Shown one piece after another: positions 1 to 5,879 of a DNA stretch of 8,760 bases. The stretch is from positions 1-8,760 of the forward strand of contig JAJYBX010000054.1 in assembly GCA_021778785.1 (NCBI GenBank), given 5' to 3'. Origin of the DNA: Acidobacteriota bacterium. Lineage in GTDB: Bacteria; Acidobacteriota; Holophagae; Holophagales; Holophagaceae. Within the stretch, counting starts at the first letter, position 1, and each line of letters starts with the position of its first letter. Made by a program: the position numbers and the translations under genes. Under the pieces are notes generated by a model, which saw only the letters and a program-made list of their open reading frames with translations, was not told where the DNA came from and did no database searches.

Positions 1-352
1 GGAGAACCACCTGGCCGCCGCCGGTGGCATCCGCGCCGCCGTGGAGGCCGCCCGCCGGGTGGCCCCGAACCTCGTGAAGATCGAGGTGGAGGTGGAGACG
101 CTCGGCCAGCTCAAGGCCTGCCTGGACCTGCCCGACGTGGACGGCGTGCTGCTGGACAACATGCCCCTGGACCAGATGCGGGAGGCCGTGGCCCTGCGCG
201 ACCGCAGCGGACGGCGGGTGTTCCTGGAGGCCAGCGGCAACATCACCCTCGAGCGGGCCCGGGACGTGGCCGAGACCGGGGTGGACTTCCTCAGCGTGGG
301 GGCCCTCACCCACAGCGCCCCGGCGGCGGACCTGAGCCTTCGGATGGACTGA
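1..352 (+). CDS. nadC: Quinolinate phosphoribosyltransferase (nicotinate-nucleotide pyrophosphorylase), C-terminal part
   Basis: This is the 3' part of a gene whose start lies left of the window; codons read in frame from base 2 and end at TGA 350-352. NadC converts quinolinate and PRPP to nicotinate mononucleotide, CO2 and pyrophosphate in the cytoplasm, the step where de novo NAD synthesis joins the salvage route. The visible 116 residues match the C-terminal alpha/beta barrel half: an ENHLAAAGGI segment (family form usually KDNH), IEVEVETL, the LLDNM strand, LEASGNI and VDFLSVGALTHS near the end. These blocks occur in the usual order and spacing, and the protein ends about where the family does, so only the N-terminal half is missing. 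It converges on the TolC-like gene, with strong hairpins in the gap. The identification rests on several family motifs and is secure. Confidence 0.95.
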   Translation, partial: ENHLAAAGGIRAAVEAARRVAPNLVKIEVEVETLGQLKACLDLPDVDGVLLDNMPLDQMREAVALRDRSGRRVFLEASGNITLERARDVAETGVDFLSVGALTHSAPAADLSLRMD

Positions 353-366
353 ACCGTATCCCGAGG

Positions 367-387
367 CTCCGCCGCCTTGCGGCGGAG
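367..387. terminator. GC-rich stem-loop after nadC
   Basis: Bases 367-375 pair perfectly with 379-387 (9 bp, three-base loop CTT). The hairpin starts 14 bases after the nadC stop and is followed three bases later by a second, larger hairpin. There is no T-tract on either side, so it is not a textbook intrinsic terminator. The terminator role is inferred from its place between two converging genes. Confidence 0.5.
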
Positions 388-390
388 GTA

Positions 391-428
391 ACGTCAAATC
401 GGGCCCCGTCCGGGGCCCGATTTGACGT
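391..428. terminator. Perfect 18-bp inverted repeat, probable bidirectional terminator
   Basis: Bases 391-408 are the exact reverse complement of 411-428, separated by two bases. The stem has a GC-only apical half and a mixed base (ACGTCAAATC / GATTTGACGT). It sits between the converging nadC and TolC-like genes and ends 17 bases from the latter's stop codon. Being symmetric, it can fold in either transcript. No run of T follows on either strand, so termination may rely on stem strength, or the structure may protect 3' ends. The structure is certain; the function is inferred. Confidence 0.7.
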
Positions 429-445
429 GGGAAGAAAGTCTGGGG

Positions 446-1954
446 CTACTTCACGTCCAGATGGCGGGCCTGCAGGAGGGATCCGACCGCCTTGTCCATC
501 GCCGTGACGGCCTTGGCGTAGGCGATCTGGGCCTGGAGTTCCGCGCCCTTGGCGGTGTTCAGATCGTTCAGCTTGGAGAGGACGAGGAAGTTCGTGCTCA
601 TGCCGTTCTCGAACTTCTTCCGCTCGGCATCCAGATCCTGCTCCCGGTAGATGCGGGTCTTCTCCGCAGCGGCCACGCCCTTGGAGGCGGAATCGAGGTT
701 GCGGTAGGCCTGCCGCACTTCGAGCGTGATGCCCAGTTCCAGGTCGTGGAGCGACAGCTCGCTGCTCCGCCGGTTGGCCCGGGCCAGGGCCAGGTTGCCC
801 TTGGCCGCGCGGTTCTGGAGGGGCATGGCGAACTGGAGGCCCACGGAGTAGCCGGGGCTCTTGGCCTGGGCCAGGTCGGTGTTCACGGGGCTGTAGGTGG
901 CGTAGTTCGAGGCCGTGCCGTTGTAGCCCACGGTGAGGTCGAGCTGGGGCAGGGTGCGGTTGTCCGCGGCCCGCTCGAGGACCTTCTTGGCGGCCAGGTC
1001 GAGTTCGGCGTTCTTGATCTCCACGCGGTTCGCCAGGGCCGTCTGCACGGCCTTGGTCTCGTCCATCTGGAGGGGCTTCACGCTCGGCTGGTCGGCGGTG
1101 TCCAGGCTCTTGGGCCGGTCCGAAGTGGGGTAGAGGGTGCGGATGAGGGCGTCCTTGGCGTTCAGGAGCTGGGCCTCGGAGGCGATGATGTTCTGCTCGG
1201 CCTGGGCCACGGAGGCCTCGGCGGAGGTCACCTCGATGGGCGCCAGGGTGCCCACCTGCACGCGGATCTGGTTCTCCTTGAGCTGCTGCTGGGCCAGGGC
1301 CAGGGCCTGCTGCTTGTTGTCGAGGTCGCGCTTGGCGTAGACCACGTCCCAGTAGGCGGATTCAGTGCTGGCCACCTGGTTGATCACGGCGAGCTGGAAG
1401 GTGTAGTCCGCCGCCTTCGAGCCGTACTGGGCCACGATCAGGCTGCTGGCACTGGCTTCGCGCCCGAAGTTCCGCAGCAGGCTCTGGGTGTACGACGCCG
1501 AGAAGGAACCCGTGTAGGGCGTCGTGGTGGTGCGGAGCGGGTACCCCGTGATGTCGGTCTCGGTGTAGCTGTAGGTGGGGTTGTAGTTCAACTGGAAGGT
1601 GCCGCCCCACTGCACGGGCTTGCTGAGGCCCACGGTCCAGTTGCGGTAGTCCGTGGTGCTGCTGCCGCTGATGGGCGTGCTCCCCACGCTGAAGGTCTTG
1701 TTCTCGAAGACCGACTTGGAGTGGCTGAGGGTGAGGCCGCTGGTGAGCAGCCAGTCGAAGGTCCCCTCGCTGAACTGGAGGTTGGCCTTGGCGGTCTCCC
1801 GGGTCTGGGCCGAGATCTGCACCTGGAGGTTGTTCTTCAGGGAGGTCTCGATGGCGTCCTGCAGGGTGAGATGGGATGCGTCCGGCAGCGGCGCTTCCTG
1901 GGCCACCAGGGAGAAGGCCACGAACAGGGCCGAGAAGATCTGGGGACGATTCAT
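446..1954 (-). CDS. TolC-family outer membrane efflux protein
   Basis: A 502-residue outer-membrane channel protein of the OEP/TolC family, expected to form a trimeric beta-barrel plus periplasmic alpha-helical tunnel that serves an efflux pump or type I exporter. The ATG at 1952-1954 is chosen because AAGGAG lies five bases upstream and a signal peptide follows directly (hydrophobic residues 6-18, likely cleaved near 18-21). The protein shows the two-fold OEP repeat. In repeat one, residues 28-60 form the first helix, 70-160 are strand-like and rich in Ser, Thr and Tyr, and 195-275 are long helices with the VGTLAPIEV turn. In repeat two, 300-345 and 385-495 are helical with the matching ENGMSTNFLVLS turn. 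Length is typical. No inner-membrane pump or adaptor gene is next to it, so its partner and substrate are unknown. It is last in the minus-strand run, 163 bp after the acyl-CoA dehydrogenase. Confidence 0.93.
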   Translation of the reverse strand: MNRPQIFSALFVAFSLVAQEAPLPDASHLTLQDAIETSLKNNLQVQISAQTRETAKANLQFSEGTFDWLLTSGLTLSHSKSVFENKTFSVGSTPISGSSTTDYRNWTVGLSKPVQWGGTFQLNYNPTYSYTETDITGYPLRTTTTPYTGSFSASYTQSLLRNFGREASASSLIVAQYGSKAADYTFQLAVINQVASTESAYWDVVYAKRDLDNKQQALALAQQQLKENQIRVQVGTLAPIEVTSAEASVAQAEQNIIASEAQLLNAKDALIRTLYPTSDRPKSLDTADQPSVKPLQMDETKAVQTALANRVEIKNAELDLAAKKVLERAADNRTLPQLDLTVGYNGTASNYATYSPVNTDLAQAKSPGYSVGLQFAMPLQNRAAKGNLALARANRRSSELSLHDLELGITLEVRQAYRNLDSASKGVAAAEKTRIYREQDLDAERKKFENGMSTNFLVLSKLNDLNTAKGAELQAQIAYAKAVTAMDKAVGSLLQARHLDVK

Positions 1955-1959
1955 CACCA

Positions 1960-1965
1960 CTCCTT
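1960..1965 (-). promoter_or_regulatory. Ribosome binding site of the TolC-like gene
   Basis: AAGGAG on the minus strand, five bases before the ATG at 1952-1954. It is the best Shine-Dalgarno match among the starts in this window, and it rules out the longer in-frame start at 2062, which would place 36 non-signal residues before the signal peptide. Confidence 0.8.
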
Positions 1966-2052
1966 GGAGATCGAAAAGAGCCGCCACGGGGACAGGGAGC
2001 CTACGGCCAAGTCCTGGGCCAGGTTTAGATCGGCCCCGGAAAGCAGGATGCC

Positions 2053-2071
2053 GCCCTCGCAATCCGAGGGC
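2053..2071. repeat. Stem-loop in the leader upstream of the TolC-like gene
   Basis: GCCCTCG (2053-2059) pairs perfectly with CGAGGGC (2065-2071) around a five-base loop. It lies in the 163-bp gap between the acyl-CoA dehydrogenase stop (2118) and the TolC-like start (1954). It could end the upstream transcript or be a leader structure for the TolC-like gene. No T-tract follows on the minus strand. I see no convincing -35/-10 pair in this gap. A short AT-rich patch lies at about 2092-2101. Confidence 0.4.
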
Positions 2072-2117
2072 AAGAGGGATTTCATCGGGTGTTGAATAAA
2101 ACCGTAACTGCGCCCGG

Positions 2118-3257
2118 TCACGCCATCAGGGCCCGGGCGATGACCATGCGCTGGATCTCGCTGGTGCCCTCGTAGATGCTGGTCACCCGGACATCGCGGT
2201 AGAGGCGCTCGACGACGTACTCGCGGGAATAGCCGTAGCCGCCGTGGATCTGGACGGCCCGGTCGCACACCCACATGGCGTTCTCCGTGGTGAAGAGCTT
2301 GGCGGTGGCGGCCTCCAGGGTGCAGGGCAGACCGGCGTCCTTCAGGGAGGCGGCCTTGTAGACCAGCAGCCGGGCGGCCTGCACCCGGGCCGTCATTTCG
2401 GCGAGGTAGGTCTGGATGGCCTGGTGCTCGCCGATGGGCTTGCCGAAGGTCTTCCGGGTCTTGGCGTAGGCCACGCTCTCGTCCAGGGCCCGCTGGGCGA
2501 TGCCCAGGGCCTGGGCGGCGATGCCGATGCGCCCGCCGTCCAGCCCGTGGAAGGCGATCTTCAGGCCGTCGCAGCCCTTGCCGAGCATCGCGGAATCCGG
2601 CACGAAGGCGTCCTCCAGGGCGACCATCACGGTCTTGCTGGAGCGGAGGCCCATCTTCTCCTCGGGCTTGCCCATGTGGACCCCAGGGGTGTCGGCATCC
2701 AGCACGAAGGCGCTGATGCCCTTCTTGCCCTTCTCGGGATGGCTGATGGCCATGCAGACGAAGTACTTGCCGACGCCGCCGTTGGTGATCCAGGCCTTGG
2801 ATCCACTCAGCTGCCAGCCCCCGTCCACCTTGACGGCCTTCGTCTTCAGGGCCGCGGCGTCGGAGCCCGCATCCGGTTCGGTGAGCATGAAGCCGCCGAG
2901 GACCTCGCCACTGGCCAGGGGCTTCAGGTAGGCCTGCTTCTGGGCCTCGCTGCCGAAGTTCAGGATGGGCGCGCAGGCCACGGAGTTGTTCACGCTCATG
3001 GTGACGGCCACGGAGGCGTCCACGTAGGCGATCTGCTCCAGGGCCAGGATGTAGCTGAGGTAGTCCACGCCCGCGCCGCCGTACTGCTCGGGCACGTTCA
3101 TGCCCATGAAGCCCATCTCCCCGAGCTGCTTGATGATCTCCTTCGGGAACTCGCCGCTGGCGTCCCGGGCCCCGGCGCCGGGCTCGATCTCGGCCTGGGC
3201 GAAGGCGCGGGCGGCGTCCTGGATGGCGAGCTGGTCTTCGGTGAACTGGGGAAACAT
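2118..3257 (-). CDS. Acyl-CoA dehydrogenase (short/branched-chain type)
   Basis: A 379-residue FAD-dependent acyl-CoA dehydrogenase, which forms the trans-2,3 double bond of an acyl-CoA and passes electrons to electron-transfer flavoprotein (cytoplasmic). The start at 3257 (MFPQFTEDQL) matches the usual family N-terminus; the upstream ATG at 3308 only adds a low-complexity stretch. Domains in order: N-terminal helical domain (1-120), middle beta domain with LTEPDAGSD at 125-133 and WITNG at 156-160, and C-terminal helical domain (about 230-379). The C-terminal domain carries the flavin/dimer segments RKTFGKPI (268-275) and QIHGGYGY (336-343). The catalytic base is Glu363 in IYEGTSEIQR, the position used by short-chain and many bacterial butyryl-type enzymes. 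Length is typical. Exact chain-length preference cannot be read from sequence. It follows the SDR gene on the same strand after 78 bp, which suggests co-transcription. Confidence 0.95.
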   Translation of the reverse strand: MFPQFTEDQLAIQDAARAFAQAEIEPGAGARDASGEFPKEIIKQLGEMGFMGMNVPEQYGGAGVDYLSYILALEQIAYVDASVAVTMSVNNSVACAPILNFGSEAQKQAYLKPLASGEVLGGFMLTEPDAGSDAAALKTKAVKVDGGWQLSGSKAWITNGGVGKYFVCMAISHPEKGKKGISAFVLDADTPGVHMGKPEEKMGLRSSKTVMVALEDAFVPDSAMLGKGCDGLKIAFHGLDGGRIGIAAQALGIAQRALDESVAYAKTRKTFGKPIGEHQAIQTYLAEMTARVQAARLLVYKAASLKDAGLPCTLEAATAKLFTTENAMWVCDRAVQIHGGYGYSREYVVERLYRDVRVTSIYEGTSEIQRMVIARALMA

Positions 3258-3335
3258 GGCGGCTCCGGCCCAAAGGCCCAGGGTAGCAAGGGCTCCCGGG
3301 CCCCCCAAGGATCCGGGGGGAAGTTCAGGCAGGGA

Positions 3336-4037
3336 TCACAGACCGCGGCTCAGGGCGCCATCGAAGGGCAGGTTCACGCCGTTGAGGTAGGCGGCCTCGT
3401 CGGAGAGGAGGAAGGCCGCCGCCTTGGCCACCTCCTGCACCGTGGCCGGGCGGCCCTGCGGGATGGAGGCCAGGACCTCCGGGGAGACTTCGTAGCTGTC
3501 CACGAAACCGGGCAGGAGGCTGTTCATGCGGAGGTTCTGCCCGGCGTACCGGCGGGCGAACAGCCGGGTGTAGGCCGCCACGGCGGCCCGCAGGGCGCTG
3601 GAGATGGGGAAGGCGAGGTTGGGTTCCAGGGCCGCGGCGCTGGTGAGGTTCAGGAAGGCGCCGCCCCCCTGCCGGGCCATGATCGGCGCCACCTGGCGGG
3701 CCAGGCGCACCGTGGGCAGGAGGAGCAGGTCCAGGCCGGCGCGCCAGTCCTCGTCCGTGAGGGCCAGGAGGTCGCCCTTGGCCGGATGGCCGGTGTTCAC
3801 CACCACCCCGTCGATGCGGCCGAACCGGTCCAGCGCGCCCTCCACCAGCCGGTCCAGGTCCAGGGCCTCGGTGACGGAGCCCCGGATGGCGAGGGCCCCG
3901 AGCTCGGCGGCCAGGCCTTCCACCGCCTCGGAGCGGGCCAGCAGGGCCAGGCGCCAGCCCCGGGCGGCCAGCTCCCGGGCGATGGCGGCGCCCATGCGCC
4001 TGGAGGCGGCGGTGATGAGGGCGACTTTGGGCTCCAT
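3336..4037 (-). CDS. SDR-family (short-chain dehydrogenase/reductase-like) protein with degenerate active site
   Basis: A 233-residue single-domain Rossmann-fold protein of the SDR family, annotatable as 3-oxoacyl-ACP reductase-like, though its activity is doubtful. The ATG at 4035-4037 is preferred over the in-frame one at 4061 because GGAG lies five bases upstream and the first beta strand begins at once. The fold is clear: TAASRRMG (9-16) at the cofactor loop, VVVNTGHP (78-85) at the NNAG position, strand LNLTSAA (129-135) with the usual Ser region, LPGF (175-178) and a C-terminal NLPFDGALSRG (222-232). Oddly, the cofactor motif TGxxxGxG reads T-A-xxx-R-M-G, and the YxxxK pair is replaced by Ser146 and Arg150. 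Some SDRs with an NTGxP motif also lack the Tyr/Lys pair. It sits between a histidine kinase (40 bp upstream) and an acyl-CoA dehydrogenase. The family call is secure, the substrate unknown. Confidence 0.88.
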   Translation of the reverse strand: MEPKVALITAASRRMGAAIARELAARGWRLALLARSEAVEGLAAELGALAIRGSVTEALDLDRLVEGALDRFGRIDGVVVNTGHPAKGDLLALTDEDWRAGLDLLLLPTVRLARQVAPIMARQGGGAFLNLTSAAALEPNLAFPISSALRAAVAAYTRLFARRYAGQNLRMNSLLPGFVDSYEVSPEVLASIPQGRPATVQEVAKAAAFLLSDEAAYLNGVNLPFDGALSRGL

Positions 4038-4077
4038 GGCGGCTCCGGGTGGAGACGTCATCTTAGAGTGCCTAACC

Positions 4078-5826
4078 TTAGACGCAGGCCGGGAACCTCA
4101 GGGTGAAGGTGGAGCCGCGTCCGGGCTCGCTGGCGAGGGAGAGGGTGCCGTGCAGATCGGCCACGGTCTGGACCACCGAGGCCAGCCCGAGCCCCGTGCC
4201 GCGGCCTGGTGCCTTGGTGGTGAAGAAGGGCTCGAAGATCCGGGCCTGGATCGGTTCCGGGATGCCCACGCCCGTGTCGGAGACGGCCAGTTCCGCCATG
4301 GGGTGGTCCCCTTCGGTCGCCAGGGCCACGCGGAGGCGGAGGGTTCCCCCCTCGGGCATCGCGTCCCGGGCGTTCAGGACGAGGTTCACCACCATCTGGT
4401 CCACGCGCCCGGGATGGCTTTCGATGATGGCGGGATGCGATGGGATCTCCACGGCCAGGCGGATGGCGGGAGGCAGGGCCGCCCGCAGGAGGGTCCCGAG
4501 CTGGTTCACCCGCTGCCCGAGGTCCATGGGTTCGGGGGCGCTCCCATGGCCGCGGCCCACCGCCAGCAGGTCCAGGAGCAGCGATTCGGCCTGGGTGGAG
4601 GCCCGCACGAGCCCCTGGATCTCCGGGTGGAGGTCCGGTTCCACCGCGTGGAGATGCTCGGACAGGAGGTCGGCCCGGAGGCGCACCACGCCGAGCAGGT
4701 TCTTGAGGTCGTGGGCCATGCCGGCCCCGAGGACCGCCACGGTGTTCAGCCGTTCCGTCCGCAGCAGCAGGTCCTGGGCGGCTTCCAGGGACCGTGTGCG
4801 CTCCTTCACCCGGGCTTCCAGGACGGCGGAGAGGCGCTGGAGGTCCCGGAGGGCCAGCAGGGCGCGGAGCAGGCCCAGGGCGGCCAGGAGGATGCCCAGG
4901 CCGATGACGGGGGCGTCCAGGCGATGGGGGGCCAGCACCAGGGCGCCGAAGGCGAAGGCGAGGGCCGTGGTCGCTGGCAGGATGGGCAGGAAGAGGGCCG
5001 GCCCGGAGGAATCCCGGGTCTCCTCGCCTGGAGCGGGTCCGGGCTCCAGGGGGCGCGGCGACAGGGGCGAGAGGAGGATGGCCAGACCGGCCAGGAGCAC
5101 CAGAAGGTCCAGGGGATGACCCAGGTGGTAGCGTCCCTGAAGGCTCAGGGGCACCTGGAGGGTGACCTGGAGCAGGGAGAGGCCGAAACCCGCCAGGATC
5201 CAGCCAAGGGGGCCCCGGAACCGCCCGGGCTGCCGGGCGCCCAGGTAGGCCCCGATGCCCAGGATGGTGGCGTTGGCGAGGAAGAACACCACCAGGACCA
5301 CCCGGCTGGGGAGGGAACCCGGGGCTGCACTGTGGAAGAGGGGGCCCAGGGCGAAGAACCAGCCGATGAAGAAGGCCGAGAGGGCGATCCCGAGGCCGTC
5401 CAGGCCCTTCCGGAGGCGTTCGGAGCCCGAGGCGGAGGCCAGGGGCCAGGCCAGCAGGGCGGTGATGGTCAGTCCCAGGGACAGGAAGCTGAATCCCTCC
5501 AGCCAGGAGGGGAAGGCCGGATGCCTTCCGGAACTGAGCAGGATGAAGGCCGCTCCGGCCTGGGCGGCAGCCTGGGCGGCCATGCCGAGGCTGAGCAGTC
5601 GCCAGCCGGCCCCGGCAGCGGAGCCCCTGTGGGCCCTCGACCAGAGGAGCATGGCCGCGTGGGTGAACACGGCGGTGTTGAGAAGGTCGAGGAGGAGTTC
5701 CCCGGACCCGGAGCGCAGGGCGAGCGCGGCGACCCCGGATGCCGCGTACGTCAGGAGGACCCAGGGGGCGGAGCGGGGCCAGGCCCGGGGGCCGGAGGCG
5801 GGGGGATGGGAGACGGGATCGGTCAT
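4078..5826 (-). CDS. Multi-pass membrane sensor histidine kinase
   Basis: A 582-residue inner-membrane histidine kinase. Residues 21-326 contain about ten hydrophobic segments (near 21-38, 43-62, 77-97, 111-130, 144-164, 174-196, 206-226, 238-255, 277-299, 305-326) with no soluble sensor domain that I recognise. A charged, probably coiled linker (327-360) leads to the dimerisation/phosphoacceptor helix with His372 in GMAHDLKN. The ATPase domain carries the N-box (Asn481, Asn485), DTGVGIP (517-523), FEPFFTT (531-537), GRGTGLGL (541-548) and GRGSTFTL (570-577), all intact, so it should be active. No response regulator is nearby. The ATG at 5826 is preceded by AGGGGG at about six bases. An alternative at 5880 would overlap the lipB stop as TGATG and add 18 Gly/Pro-rich residues. 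The signal sensed is unknown. Confidence 0.9.
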   Translation of the reverse strand: MTDPVSHPPASGPRAWPRSAPWVLLTYAASGVAALALRSGSGELLLDLLNTAVFTHAAMLLWSRAHRGSAAGAGWRLLSLGMAAQAAAQAGAAFILLSSGRHPAFPSWLEGFSFLSLGLTITALLAWPLASASGSERLRKGLDGLGIALSAFFIGWFFALGPLFHSAAPGSLPSRVVLVVFFLANATILGIGAYLGARQPGRFRGPLGWILAGFGLSLLQVTLQVPLSLQGRYHLGHPLDLLVLLAGLAILLSPLSPRPLEPGPAPGEETRDSSGPALFLPILPATTALAFAFGALVLAPHRLDAPVIGLGILLAALGLLRALLALRDLQRLSAVLEARVKERTRSLEAAQDLLLRTERLNTVAVLGAGMAHDLKNLLGVVRLRADLLSEHLHAVEPDLHPEIQGLVRASTQAESLLLDLLAVGRGHGSAPEPMDLGQRVNQLGTLLRAALPPAIRLAVEIPSHPAIIESHPGRVDQMVVNLVLNARDAMPEGGTLRLRVALATEGDHPMAELAVSDTGVGIPEPIQARIFEPFFTTKAPGRGTGLGLASVVQTVADLHGTLSLASEPGRGSTFTLRFPACV

Positions 5827-5879
5827 GGCCGGCCCCCTACCCATCGGCGGAGTCGGACCCGGACCTGAGCCCCGGGCCA

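Noticed and set aside
422..2095. Long plus-strand open frame of 557 codons opposite the TolC-like gene
   Set aside because: It is antisense to a gene with clear family motifs and a good ribosome binding site. Its translation is low-complexity (Gly, Val, Leu, His rich), as expected for the complement of GC-biased codons.
3301..3320. C6/G6 stem-loop between the SDR and acyl-CoA dehydrogenase genes as a terminator
   Set aside because: The stem is only six G-C pairs with an eight-base loop and no T-tract, in a region already full of G and C runs. It is not distinguishable from chance.
2244..4106. 620-codon plus-strand open frame across the acyl-CoA dehydrogenase and SDR genes
   Set aside because: It spans two recognised minus-strand genes and the gap between them, and its protein is Gly/Val/His-rich without any domain. 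It is a GC-content shadow.
3604..5868. 754-codon plus-strand open frame opposite the SDR and histidine kinase genes
   Set aside because: Its product is a Gly/Glu/Gln-rich repetitive sequence typical of the complement of Leu/Ala/Pro-rich coding DNA. The opposite strand holds the real genes.
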